DNA of 64,000 nucleotides from Alphaproteobacteria bacterium (GCA_019635875.1 JAHBYP010000005.1:186001-250000); one strand, 5' to 3'; shown: positions 18,908 through 28,620, counted from the first letter of the stretch. Notes: generated from the sequence alone by a model not told the origin. Translations and numbers: made by a program.

Positions 18908-18977
18908 GAGTCTGTGGCCCCCTCGGGTCCTCGCGACCGGTCGCCTCGCGCGCCAGCTCGGCATGAATCGGCGTACC

Positions 18978-19055
18978 CTGCGCATCCGTCAGATCGCTTG
19001 CGTAGCGCAGGTCTTCGGGTGAATGTCGCGATTGAGGGATTGCGGTCCAGGTCAT
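18978..19055 (-). pseudogene. Remnant of an IS5-family transposase, N terminus only
   Basis: The reverse strand from the ATG at 19055 reads MTWTAIPQSRHSPEDLRYAS then DLTDAQ. This matches the first about 26 residues of IS5-family transposases, which run M.WTEI.R..Y...GLRYASDLTDAEW. The similarity then stops and no catalytic domain follows. An inverted repeat GAATCCC/GGGATTC (19069-19075 and 19086-19092) lies just outside the start, as expected near an IS end. It occupies the gap between the IclR gene and E2. Recognition is from memory of the family pattern. Confidence 0.6.
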
Positions 19056-19139
19056 CGTGCTCTCCTTCGAATCCCGCAGATTCGAGGGATTCACAGCCTC
19101 CCAAAGTCACTCGTCCCTTCTTCCAGCCAGGCCTCTGAG

Positions 19140-20405
19140 ATGGGCATCCGCATCATCAAGCTGCCCGATGTCGGCGAGGGCGTCGCCGAAGCCGAGGTGG
19201 TGGAGTGGCATGTCGAGATCGGCCAGTCGGTGCTCGAGGACCAGATCCTCGCCGCCGTGATGACCGACAAGGCCACGGTCGAGATCCCCTCGCCCGTCGC
19301 CGGCAAGGTGATCGCGCTGGGCGCCGAGGTCGGCGGTGTGCTCGCCGTCGGCGCCGAGCTGGTGCGCCTCGAAGTCGCCGGCGAGGGCGACAGCGAGGTC
19401 GCCGCCGCGCCGCGCGAGGCCGCGCCGCCTGCGGCACCGAAGCCGCCGGTCGCGATGCCGACACCAGCACCCGAGCGCGAGGCCCCGGCTGCGTCTGTGG
19501 TGACCACGCGCGCGCCGCTGGGGCCGCCGCGTGCGGCGGGCGAGAAGCCGCTGGCCTCGCCCGCTGTACGCCGGCGCGCACGCGATGCCGGCGTCGATCT
19601 GCGCCAGGTGCGCGGATCGGGGCCGGCGGGTCGCATCGGCCATGAGGACCTCGACGTCTTCCTGCGCGGCGCGTCGGGTCCGGCGAAGGCCGGTGGGCGC
19701 GGTGCCAACACCGATGTCGAGACGGTGAAGGTGATCGGCCTGCGCCGGCGCATCGCGCAGAAGATGGCCGACTCCAAGCGGCGGGTGGCGCACTTCTCCT
19801 ACGTCGAGGAGGTCGACGTCACGGTGCTGGAGGAGCTGCGCGCCTCGCTCAACACGCAGGGCGATCGGCCGCGGCTGACCTTGATGCCGTTCCTGATGCT
19901 GGCGCTGGTCAAGGCGGTGGCCGAGTTCCCCGACATGAACGCGCTGTACGACGACGAGGCCGAGACCATCGAGCGGCACGGCGGCGTGCACATCGGCGTC
20001 GCCACGCAGACGCCGGCGGGGCTGATGGTGCCTGTCGTGCGCCATTGCGAGGCGCGCGACCTGTGGGACTGCGCGTCGGAGGTGCGCCGGCTGGCCGAGG
20101 CGGCGCGCGAGAACCGCGCCGGCCGCGCCGAGCTTTCCGGCTCGACCATCACCATCACCAGCCTCGGCGCCTTGGGCGGCATCGTCACCACGCCGGTGGT
20201 CAACCGGCCCGAGGTGGCGATCATCGGCGTCAACAAGCAGGTGGTGCGCCCGGTCTGGCAGGACGGCCAGTTCGTGCCGCGCACCATGATGAACCTCTCC
20301 TCGTCCTTCGATCATCGCGTCATCGACGGCTACGTCGCCGCGCAGTTCATCCAGCGCATCAAGGCGCTGCTGGAAACGCCGGCGACGATCTTCATGGAGT
20401 CCTGA
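19140..20405 (+). CDS. bkdB: Branched-chain 2-oxoacid dehydrogenase E2 component (dihydrolipoyl acyltransferase)
   Basis: The 421-residue product carries one lipoyl domain with the lipoylated Lys at 44 ([10 protein letters not shown]), an Ala/Pro-rich linker, a peripheral subunit-binding domain around residues 135-175 ([20 protein letters not shown], then [13 protein letters not shown]) and the catalytic acyltransferase domain ending in the DHRVIDG active-site motif (His392, Asp396). It forms the core of the BCKDH complex and passes acyl groups to CoA. The ATG at 19140 is chosen because the lipoyl domain begins there; upstream codons lie in IS-remnant DNA. The E3 gene starts one base after the stop. 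Confidence 0.93.
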   Translation: MGIRIIKLPDVGEGVAEAEVVEWHVEIGQSVLEDQILAAVMTDKATVEIPSPVAGKVIALGAEVGGVLAVGAELVRLEVAGEGDSEVAAAPREAAPPAAPKPPVAMPTPAPEREAPAASVVTTRAPLGPPRAAGEKPLASPAVRRRARDAGVDLRQVRGSGPAGRIGHEDLDVFLRGASGPAKAGGRGANTDVETVKVIGLRRRIAQKMADSKRRVAHFSYVEEVDVTVLEELRASLNTQGDRPRLTLMPFLMLALVKAVAEFPDMNALYDDEAETIERHGGVHIGVATQTPAGLMVPVVRHCEARDLWDCASEVRRLAEAARENRAGRAELSGSTITITSLGALGGIVTTPVVNRPEVAIIGVNKQVVRPVWQDGQFVPRTMMNLSSSFDHRVIDGYVAAQFIQRIKALLETPATIFMES

Positions 20406-20406
20406 G

Positions 20407-21801
20407 ATGGCCGAGCTCACCACCAGGGTGCTGGTCATAGGCGGCGGACCCGGCGGCTATGTCTGCGCTATCCGCGCCGGCCAGCTCGGTCTCGACACCG
20501 TGCTGGTCGAGCAGGGCGGCGTCGGCGGCGGGCTGGGCGGCACCTGCCTCAATGTCGGCTGCATCCCCTCGAAGGCGATCATCCACGCCGCCGAGGCCTA
20601 CGCGCATGCGGTCGAGCAATCCAGGGCCGCGTCTTTCGGCATCCGCATCGAGCGCCCGAGCATCGACTTCGCGCGCACCATCGAGTGGAAGGACGGCATC
20701 GTCGGCCGCCTGACCGGCGGCGTCGGCGCGCTGCTCAAGCGCCATCGCGTGCGCATCGTGCAGGGCCGCGCGACGATGACCGACGGCAAGACCTGCCAGG
20801 TCGAGACCGACACCGGCACCGACCGCATCCGCGCCGAGCACGTCGTGCTGGCCACCGGCTCGCAGCCCGCTTCGCTGCCCGCCCTGCCCTTCGGCGGCCG
20901 CGTGATCTCCTCGACCGAGGCGCTGGCGTTGACCTCGATCCCCGAACGGATGGTCGTCGTCGGCGCCGGCTATATCGGCCTGGAGCTGGGAACCGCCTTC
21001 GCCAAGCTGGGCGCGAAGGTGACGGTCCTCGAAGCCGAGGACCGCATCCTGCCGGCCTATGACGCCGAGCTGGTGCGCCCGGTGGCGCGGCGGCTGAAGG
21101 CGCTGGGCGTCGAGGTGCTGACCGCGACGCGTGCCTCGGGGCTGAGCGACTCGGGCGATGCCGTCATGGTCGGAAAGCGCGCCATTGCCGCCGACCGCAT
21201 CCTGGTCGCGACGGGGCGGCGCGCGCGCATCTCAGGCTTCGGGCTGGAGCGGCTTGACCTGACCATGAACGGCAACGACACCGTGCGCATCGATGAGCAC
21301 TGCATGACCTCGATGCGCAATGTCTGGGCGATCGGCGACGTCACCGGCGAGCCGATGCTGGCGCATCGCGCCATGGCGCACGCCGTGGTGGTCGCCGAGC
21401 AGATCGCCGGCCAGCGCCGCGTCTTCGATGCCCAGGCGATCCCGGCGGTGTGCTTCACCGATCCCGAGATCGTCACCGTCGGCCTGTCGCCCGACGACGC
21501 GCGCAAGAACGGCCGCGAGGTGCTGAGCGCGAGCTTCCCCTTCCAGGCCAACGGCCGCGCGCTTTCCATGGCGGCCGAGGACGGCTTCGTGCGCGTGATC
21601 GCGCGCGCCGACAACCACGTGATCCTCGGCATTGCGGCCGTCGGCCAGAAGGTCTCCGAGCTCGCCGGCAGCTTCGCGCTGGCGCTGGAGATGGGCGCGC
21701 GGCTCGAGGACATCGCTGGCACGATCCATGCACATCCGACCCTGGGCGAGGCCTTCCACGAAGCCAGCCTGCGCGCGCTGGGCGAGGCGCTGCATATCTA
21801 A
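20407..21801 (+). CDS. lpdV: Dihydrolipoyl dehydrogenase (E3 component)
   Basis: The 464-residue flavoprotein reoxidises the E2 lipoyl group with NAD+. It has the FAD motif [18 protein letters not shown] from residue 11, the redox-active disulfide [13 protein letters not shown] with Cys47 and Cys52, the second dinucleotide motif [12 protein letters not shown] near 182, [18 protein letters not shown] near 305 and the C-terminal [13 protein letters not shown] dimer-interface motif near 440. Length is typical. It begins one base after the E2 stop, so E2 and E3 are translationally coupled. Clustering identifies it as the BCKDH-specific E3. Confidence 0.95.
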   Translation: MAELTTRVLVIGGGPGGYVCAIRAGQLGLDTVLVEQGGVGGGLGGTCLNVGCIPSKAIIHAAEAYAHAVEQSRAASFGIRIERPSIDFARTIEWKDGIVGRLTGGVGALLKRHRVRIVQGRATMTDGKTCQVETDTGTDRIRAEHVVLATGSQPASLPALPFGGRVISSTEALALTSIPERMVVVGAGYIGLELGTAFAKLGAKVTVLEAEDRILPAYDAELVRPVARRLKALGVEVLTATRASGLSDSGDAVMVGKRAIAADRILVATGRRARISGFGLERLDLTMNGNDTVRIDEHCMTSMRNVWAIGDVTGEPMLAHRAMAHAVVVAEQIAGQRRVFDAQAIPAVCFTDPEIVTVGLSPDDARKNGREVLSASFPFQANGRALSMAAEDGFVRVIARADNHVILGIAAVGQKVSELAGSFALALEMGARLEDIAGTIHAHPTLGEAFHEASLRALGEALHI

Positions 21802-21802
21802 C

Positions 21803-21868
21803 CTGTCATCCCGAGCGTAGCGAGGGATCTAGGCCGGACCTGGATCCCTCGCTACGCTCGGGATGACA
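21803..21868. repeat. Family C intergenic palindrome, copy 2
   Basis: CTGTCATCCCGAGCGTAGCG and AGGGATCTAGG are mirrored by TGGATCCCTCGCTACGCTCG and GGATGACA. The compensating change GTAG/CTAC relative to other copies (GCAG/CTGC) keeps the stem paired. It begins one base after the lpdV stop. Confidence 0.92.
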
Positions 21869-21879
21869 AGGGGAGCGCC

Positions 21880-23184
21880 ATGACCAAACCCTTCCACCTC
21901 GCCTGGTTCCTCTCGCAGGGTTACGGCCCGAAGACGTGGCGCACGGCGTGGCCGGGTGCCGACGTCAATCGCTGGATGATGCCCGACCTGTTCATCGACC
22001 TGGCCAAGGGCATGGAGCGCGCCTGCTTCGACTACATGATCATCGAAGATTCCTCGAACGTGCCCTACACCTACCAGGGCTCGCACGACACCTACCTGAA
22101 GTACGCCGCCTCGACGCCCAAGCTCGATCCCGCCGTGCTGGTGCCCTATCTCGCGCAGCACACCAAGCATCTCGGCCTGGTGCCGACCTTGTCGGTCAGC
22201 GAGTATCCGCCCTACCTGCTGGCCCGCCTGGTGAACTCCCTTGACCACACGACCGAGGGCCGCATCGGTTGGAACTGCGTCACCGGCAGCAACGACGGCG
22301 CGGCGCAGAACTACGGCCACGACAAGCATCGCCCGCACGACGAGCGCTACGACGTCGCCGACGAGTTCTGCGAGGTCGTCACACGGCTGTGGGAGGCGTG
22401 GGAGCCCGACGCCGTCGTGCTCGACCGCGAGCGGCCGATGTTCGCCGACGGCAGCAAGGTGCATCCCATCAACCACGAGGGCAAGTACTTCAAGGTGCGC
22501 GGGCCGATCAACGCGCCGCGCTCGCCGCAGGGCCGCGTGCCGATCTGCCAGGCCGGCGGCTCGCCGCGCGGCCAGCTTTTCGCCTCGCGCTGGGCCGACA
22601 CGATCATCACCGAAGGCGGCGGCAGCGCCGCGAGCATGAAGGCCTATCGCGACAAGGTGCGCGCCGACGCGGCCGCGATGGGGCGCGATCCCGACCGCAT
22701 CAAGGTGCTGTTCCTCGCCCACCCGATCATCGATGTCACGATGGAGGCGGCGCGCGAGCGCCAGCGGCTCGAGCAGGCAGCCGCGCTCGAGCACATGGAC
22801 ATGCAGCTCTCCAGCATGTCGCGGCTGACCGGCATCGACTTCTCCAAGCTGCCTTTCGACGAGCCGCTGCCCGACACGCTCAGCACCAATGGGCACCAGT
22901 CGGCGCTCGCCAAGTGGATCGGGAAGACGCCGCGCTCGATCGTCACCACCTGGGCGACCAAGTCGGGCATCGACTACACCGGCACCGCCGAGCACGTCGC
23001 CGGCATGATGCAGGAGATCATGCAGGAGGTCGGCGGCGACGGCTTCCTGATCTTCAACGGCTATTTCGACCGGCGCTACATCATGGAAGTCTGCGAGGGC
23101 CTGGTGCCGGAACTGCAGCGCCGCGGCCTGGTGCGGAAGGGCTATGCGCACGAACACCTGCGCGACAACCTGATGGAGTTCTGA
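21880..23184 (+). CDS. LLM class flavin-dependent monooxygenase, NtaA/SnaA/DszA type
   Basis: The 434-residue product belongs to the luciferase-like (bacterial LLM) superfamily, in the branch of nitrilotriacetate monooxygenase A, SnaA and DszA. The N terminus reads KPFHLAWFLSQGYGPKTWR. LVNSLDHTTEGRIGWNCVTGSNDGAAQNYG near 110-145 and WEPDAVVLDRERPMFAD near 187 (quoted as separate short stretches of a longer match) are characteristic of that group. These enzymes use FMNH2 from a partner reductase to oxidise sulfur or amine compounds; no reductase gene is nearby and the substrate is unknown. GGGGAG precedes ATG 21880. Confidence 0.85.
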   Translation: MTKPFHLAWFLSQGYGPKTWRTAWPGADVNRWMMPDLFIDLAKGMERACFDYMIIEDSSNVPYTYQGSHDTYLKYAASTPKLDPAVLVPYLAQHTKHLGLVPTLSVSEYPPYLLARLVNSLDHTTEGRIGWNCVTGSNDGAAQNYGHDKHRPHDERYDVADEFCEVVTRLWEAWEPDAVVLDRERPMFADGSKVHPINHEGKYFKVRGPINAPRSPQGRVPICQAGGSPRGQLFASRWADTIITEGGGSAASMKAYRDKVRADAAAMGRDPDRIKVLFLAHPIIDVTMEAARERQRLEQAAALEHMDMQLSSMSRLTGIDFSKLPFDEPLPDTLSTNGHQSALAKWIGKTPRSIVTTWATKSGIDYTGTAEHVAGMMQEIMQEVGGDGFLIFNGYFDRRYIMEVCEGLVPELQRRGLVRKGYAHEHLRDNLMEF

Positions 23185-23233
23185 GGGAGTATATGGTAAT
23201 TTGCACTATACATTTAGATTCGTACTTAAAGTG

Positions 23234-24481
23234 ATGAGAAACAATACATTTACTGGGTCCGTACTCGCGAGTGTCATTGGTCTATTCGCGGCAGCATGGC
23301 AGGGCGCCTCGGCACAGCCTGCGACCGCCGCGAGCGACGATGCCGACGTCCGCAATTGCCTGAATGCCGTCGACGCGCAGGCCTACGATCTGGCCATCGC
23401 GCTGTGCGGGCGGGCGCTGAAGAGGGAAGGCCTGCCGCCACAGGCGCGAGTGACCGCCCTGATCGGCCGCGGCATGGGCTTCAGCGCCAATGGCGACACC
23501 GGCAGCGCCCATACCGCTTTCACCGAGGCACTCAGGATCGACCCGGGCTCCTGGACCGCCTATGTGCAGCGCGGCTATGTGCGCAGTCGAATTGGCCGGC
23601 GCGAACTGGCGCTGCTGGACTACAGCAAGGCCATCGAGCTCAAGCCCGACGAGCCTGTGGCGCGCACGCTGCGCGGCGTGATGCTGATCCGCGCCGGCGA
23701 GCACACCTTGGGCATCGCCGACCTCGACGTCGCGATCCGCCAGGCGCCCGACACCATCGACGCCCTGCTCTGGCGCGGCATTGCGCGCGAGCATCAGCGC
23801 GAATTCGACCAAGCCTTCGCCGACATCGAGCGCGCCCATGCGCTGGCACCCGAGAACATCGATGTGCTGGACGCGCGCATCGTGCTGCTGGCGCGCCGCG
23901 GCGAGTTCGCCAAGGCGATGACCTACGCGATGGCTGGCCAGAAGGTCGACCCCGATCGGGCCATGATGGTGGCCAACGAGGGCCGGCTGGCATGGCTGAT
24001 GGGCGATCACAGGCGCGCCTTCGCGCGCATGAAGCGCGCCACCGAGATGACCGGCAACACCGAGCACGCCGGCTACTTCGCCTTGTGGCTGGCGATGTCG
24101 GCGGCCCACGGCGGCGACCCGCACCAGGCCTCCCGAACGATGGCCGAGGCGGCGCGCCGTGTGCCGAACCGGGCCGTGCATCTCAAGCACATGATCGCGC
24201 TGTGGCGCGAGCGGCTGGACCGCAACCCCGCACCGACGATGACGGCGGCCTCGGTGATCGCCGAGGCGCGCAACGCGGACGGCACCATGCCAGGCCTGCG
24301 CGGCTGTTCCACTCTCTTCAAGGTAGGGGTGTTCCAGATCCGGTTCGGCCAACGCGCCGCCGGCCTGGCATCGCTCGAGGAAGCCGCCCGGGGCGAGCAC
24401 CGGGCGTGGTGCAGCATGGGCGCCAGGGCCGAGCTCGCCCGCCAGCGCGGCGTCGCCTACAAGGCCGTGGTACCGCGATGA
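23234..24481 (+). CDS. TPR-repeat secreted protein
   Basis: The 415-residue product starts with a signal peptide (NTFTGSVLASVIGLFAAAWQ, then GASAQ, cleavage near 30) and consists mainly of tetratricopeptide repeats from about residue 50 to 330, for example GSWTAYVQRGYVRSRIGRRE and LDYSKAIELKPDEPVARTL. TPR arrays mediate protein contacts; no enzymatic domain is visible. I chose ATG 23234 because a TTG further upstream would put the signal peptide out of place. The stop codon overlaps the next start in ATGA. The 5' flank is strikingly AT-rich, unlike the surroundings. Confidence 0.8.
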   Translation: MRNNTFTGSVLASVIGLFAAAWQGASAQPATAASDDADVRNCLNAVDAQAYDLAIALCGRALKREGLPPQARVTALIGRGMGFSANGDTGSAHTAFTEALRIDPGSWTAYVQRGYVRSRIGRRELALLDYSKAIELKPDEPVARTLRGVMLIRAGEHTLGIADLDVAIRQAPDTIDALLWRGIAREHQREFDQAFADIERAHALAPENIDVLDARIVLLARRGEFAKAMTYAMAGQKVDPDRAMMVANEGRLAWLMGDHRRAFARMKRATEMTGNTEHAGYFALWLAMSAAHGGDPHQASRTMAEAARRVPNRAVHLKHMIALWRERLDRNPAPTMTAASVIAEARNADGTMPGLRGCSTLFKVGVFQIRFGQRAAGLASLEEAARGEHRAWCSMGARAELARQRGVAYKAVVPR

Positions 24482-25650
24482 TGAAGCGCGTATGCCTGCT
24501 GGCCGCGCTCGCGTTTGGCTGCGCGCCGGCCGCTGCTGCGGTGCCTGACGACGTCAAGACCTGCGTGCAAAGCGTGCACGAGTCCGAACCCGCGCCGCTC
24601 GGCCAGGTCAAGGCCTGCACGCTCGCCGTGAACTCCGGCGAGCTCGACGATCGCCAGCTGGCGATGGTGCTGTTCGCGCGCGCCACCCTGCATGTGCGAT
24701 CGGGCAGCCTGGACGAAGCGCGGCGCGACTACACGCAGGCGGCGATGCTCAACCCCTCGCCCGGCTTCGTCGCGTTCGTGAAGGGCGCAGTGGCCCGCGC
24801 CGAAGGGAACCCGTCGCTGACCATCACGGCGCTCTCCGAGGCCTTGTCGCACTCGCCCGACTCGGTCGAGATGCTGGTCTGGCGCGGCGACGCCTTCTAC
24901 ATGCTGGGCAGCGCCGAGGAAGCGCTGCGGGACTTCGATCGCGCGCACAAGCTAGCGCCCTCCCTGCTCGCTGCCCGAATCGGCCGCGGCGTGGCGCTGA
25001 TCAGCCTGGGCCGCGCCGAGGAAGCCGTGGCGCCGCTCGACGAGGCGCGCCGACAGCATCCCCAGAACGTCGCCGTCCTCTTCGCTCTGGCGCGTGCGCG
25101 GCTCGATACCGGCGACATCCTGGGCGCGGTGGCCGCAGCCCGTGGCGCGGAACGGCAGTGGCCGCGCGACATGGCCCTGCGCTTCCATGTTTCGCGCCTG
25201 CATTTCGTCGCCGGTGACTGGGATGGCGGCCTGCGACGTCTCGAGCGCGTCGCCGCGCCCTCCGCCTGGCTGGAATTCGAGGTGAGCCTGCTGCGCTTCC
25301 TGATCGCGCGCGAGACGTCGCCGACCCTGAGTGCCGCCGCGTTGGTCGCGATCGCCGAGAAGCCGGGGACCGAGGCATGGCACCTGCCGCTGGCGCATTT
25401 GCTCGCCTCGACTTTCCCCGCGCGCGATCGGCAGGAGCCGTATTATCCCGCAGTGACCGTGGAGCAGATCGTCGAGGCGGCGCGCGAGCGGGGCCGCGAG
25501 ACCTGGGCCTGGTTCTATATCGGCGAGGCGCTGCGCGTGAAGGGCGATCGCGCCGGCGCGACGACCGCCTTCCGCCACGTGCTCGAGCTGGGCCTGATCG
25601 ATACGTGGGAATACCGCGAGTCCCGCCAGCGCCTGCACACCCTGCGCTGA
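24478..25650 (+). CDS. TPR-repeat secreted protein, paralogue of the preceding gene
   Basis: The 390-residue product begins MMKRVCLLAALAFGCAPAAA and is exported. After a Cys-containing start of the mature region (VKTCVQSVHE, KACTLAVNSGELDDRQ) it holds several TPR units, such as ARATLHVRSGSLDEARRDYT and VWRGDAFYMLGSAEEALRDF. Its organisation parallels the preceding gene (paired Cys, then TPRs), so the pair probably arose by duplication and may work together. The ATGA overlap with the upstream stop indicates translational coupling. No function can be assigned. Confidence 0.8.
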   Translation: MMKRVCLLAALAFGCAPAAAAVPDDVKTCVQSVHESEPAPLGQVKACTLAVNSGELDDRQLAMVLFARATLHVRSGSLDEARRDYTQAAMLNPSPGFVAFVKGAVARAEGNPSLTITALSEALSHSPDSVEMLVWRGDAFYMLGSAEEALRDFDRAHKLAPSLLAARIGRGVALISLGRAEEAVAPLDEARRQHPQNVAVLFALARARLDTGDILGAVAAARGAERQWPRDMALRFHVSRLHFVAGDWDGGLRRLERVAAPSAWLEFEVSLLRFLIARETSPTLSAAALVAIAEKPGTEAWHLPLAHLLASTFPARDRQEPYYPAVTVEQIVEAARERGRETWAWFYIGEALRVKGDRAGATTAFRHVLELGLIDTWEYRESRQRLHTLR

Positions 25651-25723
25651 CCGCCCAGTTCTGGGAATTTGTCCGGCGCCGAGGGTCGCTGGGCCTTGAC
25701 AGGCATGGGCCATTTGTCCGCTT

Positions 25724-25746
25724 CTTGCATGCGGATCGTCTGCAAG
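25724..25746. promoter_or_regulatory. Inverted repeat upstream of the peptide-binding protein gene
   Basis: CTTGCA (25724-25729) is mirrored by TGCAAG (25741-25746) with an 11-base spacer, 42 bases upstream of ATG 25788. A TTGACA hexamer occurs at 25696-25701 but no convincing -10 box follows. It may be an operator; support is weak. Confidence 0.3.
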
Positions 25747-25787
25747 CGTTGTGACGGACAGGGCTTAACTTTCGGACGGGGGCATCC

Positions 25788-27575
25788 ATGAACGAGCAAG
25801 ACCTGCGAAATCTGATCGATCGAGTGAAGCACGGTCGGCTGTCGCGCCGCACCTTCGTGCGTCGCATGGCGGCGGTCGGCCTGGGCGCGCCGCTGGCGGC
25901 GCAGCTGCTGGCGCATGCCGGCGTGGCCATGGCCCAGACCAGGGCCGCGGTCTACAAGCCGACCAAGCGCGGCGGCGGCGGCGCGCTGAAGGTCCTGTGG
26001 TGGCAGGGCGCCACGCTGCTCAACCCGCATTTCGCGGTCGGCACCAAGGACCAGGACGGCTCGCGCATCTTCTACGAGCCGCTGGCGGGCTGGGACGGCG
26101 AGGGCAACCTGCGCCCGGTCCTGGCGGCGTCGATTCCCAGCCGCGAGGACGGCACGATCGCCGCCGACGGCAAGTCGGTGACCTGGAAGCTCAAGCAGGG
26201 CGTGAAGTGGCATGACGGCAAGCCGTTCACCGCCGACGACGTGGTCTTCAACTGGGAGTACGCCAGGGATCCGGCGACCGCGGCGCTGACCAGCGGCAGC
26301 TACAAGGACGTCGTGGTCGAGAAGATCGACAGCCACACCGTGGTGGTGAAATTCAATCAGCCGACGCCGTTCTGGGCCGACGCCTTCGTCGGCTCCTTCG
26401 GCATGATCATCCCCAAGCACCTGTTCGCCGACTACACGGGAGCGAAGTCGCGCGAGGCGCCGACCAACCTCAAGCCGGTCGGCACCGGTCCGTACATGTT
26501 CAAGGACTTCAAGCCCGGCGACATGGTGCAGGGCGTGATCAATCCCGACTACCACCAGCCCAACCGGCCGCATTTCGACTCGATCGAGATGAAGGGCGGC
26601 GGCGACGCGGTGTCGGCGGCGCGCGCCGTGCTGCAGACCGGTGAGTACGACTTCGCCTGGAACCTGCAGGTCGAGGACGAGGTGCTGCTGCGTCTCGAGA
26701 AGGGCGGCAAGGGCCGCGTCGTGCTGACCGAGGGCGGTGGCATCGAGCGCATCCAGCTCAACAGCACCGATCCGTGGACCGAGGTCGACGGCGAGCGCTC
26801 GAGCCTGAAGACCAAGCATCCGACGCTCTCAGACAAGGCGGTGCGCCAGGCGCTGGCGCTGCTGGTCGACCGCACCTCGGTCGAGAAGCACATCTACGGC
26901 CGCACCGGCGTGGCGACCGCGCACATCGTCAACAACCCGAAGCGCTTCCGCTCGAATGCCAAGTTCGAGTTCAACGTCGAGAAGGCCAGCGACATCCTCG
27001 AGAAGGCCGGCTGGAAGAAGGGCGCCGACGGTATCCGCGAGAAGGACGGCAAGAAGCTGAAGTTCGTCTACCAGACCTCGATCAACCAGCCGCGCCAGAA
27101 GACCCAGGCGATCGTCAAGCAGGCCTGCCAGAAGGCCGGCATCGACATCGAGGTCAAGGCGGTGACGGCCTCGGTGTTCTTCGGCTCCGATGTGGCGAAC
27201 CCCGACACCTACACCAAGTTCTACGCCGACCTGCAGATGTACACCACCAACACCGGCGTCGACCCGGAGCGCTTCTGGCGCTGCGGCCTGTCGTGGGAGG
27301 CCGGCACCAAGGCCAACAAGTGGCAGGGCCGCAACACCACGCGCTGGCAGAGCAAGGAGTTCGACGACACCTTCAACGCCGCCGTCGTCGAGCTCGATCC
27401 GATCAAGCGCGCCGCGCTCTTCATCAAGCTCAACGACCTGACGGTCAACGACCAGGTGCAGATCCCCGTCGTCGCCCGGCTGGGCGCCGCCGGCGTCGCC
27501 CACAACCTCAAGCTCGAGCTCAGCGGCTGGGACAACAACACCTTCGACCTCGCCAACTGGTACCGCGAGGCGTGA
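25788..27575 (+). CDS. ABC transporter substrate-binding protein, family 5 (peptide/opine type)
   Basis: The 595-residue product is a periplasmic binding protein of the DppA/OppA family. Its N terminus carries a Tat-like signal, SRRTFVRRMAAVGLGAPLAA, cleaved after HAGVAMAQ near residue 48. The family's KQGVKWHDGKPFTADDVVF motif (near 140) and the DFKPGDMVQG..NPDYHQP segment (near 240) are present. The Tat-type leader is common in soil Alphaproteobacteria. No permease or ATPase gene adjoins it, so it must work with transporter parts encoded elsewhere. A strong hairpin terminator follows its stop codon. Confidence 0.9.
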   Translation: MNEQDLRNLIDRVKHGRLSRRTFVRRMAAVGLGAPLAAQLLAHAGVAMAQTRAAVYKPTKRGGGGALKVLWWQGATLLNPHFAVGTKDQDGSRIFYEPLAGWDGEGNLRPVLAASIPSREDGTIAADGKSVTWKLKQGVKWHDGKPFTADDVVFNWEYARDPATAALTSGSYKDVVVEKIDSHTVVVKFNQPTPFWADAFVGSFGMIIPKHLFADYTGAKSREAPTNLKPVGTGPYMFKDFKPGDMVQGVINPDYHQPNRPHFDSIEMKGGGDAVSAARAVLQTGEYDFAWNLQVEDEVLLRLEKGGKGRVVLTEGGGIERIQLNSTDPWTEVDGERSSLKTKHPTLSDKAVRQALALLVDRTSVEKHIYGRTGVATAHIVNNPKRFRSNAKFEFNVEKASDILEKAGWKKGADGIREKDGKKLKFVYQTSINQPRQKTQAIVKQACQKAGIDIEVKAVTASVFFGSDVANPDTYTKFYADLQMYTTNTGVDPERFWRCGLSWEAGTKANKWQGRNTTRWQSKEFDDTFNAAVVELDPIKRAALFIKLNDLTVNDQVQIPVVARLGAAGVAHNLKLELSGWDNNTFDLANWYREA

Positions 27576-27607
27576 TCTTCCCGCCCTGAGCGCAAGCGAA
27601 GCGACGG

Positions 27608-27638
27608 AAGCGGCGCCGGACGTCCTCCGGCGCCGCTT
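27608..27638. terminator. Bidirectional hairpin terminator
   Basis: AAGCGGCGCCGGA (27608-27620) pairs perfectly with TCCGGCGCCGCTT (27626-27638) over a 5-base loop. It lies between convergent genes (stops at 27575 and 27643) and would serve both strands. There is no long T tract, as is common in GC-rich genomes. Confidence 0.8.
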
Positions 27639-27642
27639 GCGT

Positions 27643-28620
27643 TCACTCGAAAACGTCGGTGGCGCCGGCGAGCAGCGTCTGCGGGACGGTGATGCCCAGC
27701 GCCTTCGCCGTGCGCAGATTGATCGCCAGCTCGAAGACCGTCGGCATCTCGACCGGCAGCTGGGCCGGCGTCGCGCCCTGCAGCAGCCGGTGCACGGCCT
27801 GCGCCGCCCGACGGTAGATGTGCGCCTGGTTGGCGCCATAGCCGATCAGGCCACCGAGCGCGACATCCTCGGCAAACGGGTAGCTCACGGGCACGCGGTG
27901 GCGCGCCGCCGCCTGCTGGATCGCCGGCCGCAGCATCGAGGTCAGCGGATCGACGAAGCGCAGCGCGCCGTCGGCCGTGGCGGCCTGCGCCAGGGCAGCG
28001 TCGAGATCGGCCAGGGCGCGCACCTGCGCGACCGGCGCCAGCTCGATGCCCAGCGCCCGCGCGGTCGAGCGGGCATTGGCCATCTGCCGCTCGACGTTGC
28101 TGTCGTCGGGGTTGACGATCACCGCGACGCGCCGCGCGCGCGGCAGCAGCTCCTTCAGCAGCTGCAGCCGCTTGCCGACCAGCTCGACGGTGGCGTTGGA
28201 GTAGCCGGTGACGTTGGCCTCCGGGCGCGCCAGACTCTTGACGATGCCGACGCCCAGCGGATCGCCCTGCGCCACCATGACGATGGGAATGCGCGTCGTC
28301 GCCGCCTTGGCCGCGAGCACGCCGGGCGTCGTCGACGCCACCATGACGTCGGGGTTCCATGCGACCACTTCGGCGGCCAGCGCCGGCAGTCGCTCGAAGC
28401 GGCCCTCGGCGCCCTTCAGCAGGAGCTCGAGGTTGCGGCCGCGCTCGTAGCCCAGCGCGGCCAGGCCTTCGAGCAGGGCGTCGATCCACTTCTGCCGCGC
28501 GGCGAGCGAGCCGCCGCTGAGATAGGCAAGACGATGGCGCCGCCGCGCCGGCTGCGCGCCCGCCGCCGCCGGCAACGCCGCCGCAGCGAGGATCACGCCG
28601 CGCCGTCCGACCCCGATCAT
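27643..28620 (-). CDS. ABC transporter substrate-binding protein, ABC_sub_bind (TrpX/DUF534-like) family
   Basis: The 325-residue product begins MIGVGRRGVILAAAALPAAA with a signal peptide cleaved near residue 22. It shows the family pattern YLSGGS..ARQKWIDALLEGLAALGYERGRNLEL (in outline), IPIVMVAQGDPLGVGIV near 113, NVTGYSNATVELVGKRLQLL near 134 and a C-terminal RVPVSYPFAEDVALGGLIGYG segment. Members bind diverse small molecules. Transport partners are absent, so this is a lone binding protein. ATG 28620 places the signal sequence at the N terminus; an earlier in-frame start exists. Convergent with the peptide-binding protein gene. Confidence 0.82.
   Translation of the reverse strand: MIGVGRRGVILAAAALPAAAGAQPARRRHRLAYLSGGSLAARQKWIDALLEGLAALGYERGRNLELLLKGAEGRFERLPALAAEVVAWNPDVMVASTTPGVLAAKAATTRIPIVMVAQGDPLGVGIVKSLARPEANVTGYSNATVELVGKRLQLLKELLPRARRVAVIVNPDDSNVERQMANARSTARALGIELAPVAQVRALADLDAALAQAATADGALRFVDPLTSMLRPAIQQAAARHRVPVSYPFAEDVALGGLIGYGANQAHIYRRAAQAVHRLLQGATPAQLPVEMPTVFELAINLRTAKALGITVPQTLLAGATDVFE

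Noticed and set aside
23201..23233. TTG start for the first TPR gene
   Set aside because: It would move the signal peptide inward; ATG 23234 places it at the N terminus.
25696..25725. Sigma-70-like promoter before the peptide-binding protein gene
   Set aside because: TTGACA is present but no acceptable -10 box lies 16-18 bases on; evidence is too weak to call it a promoter.
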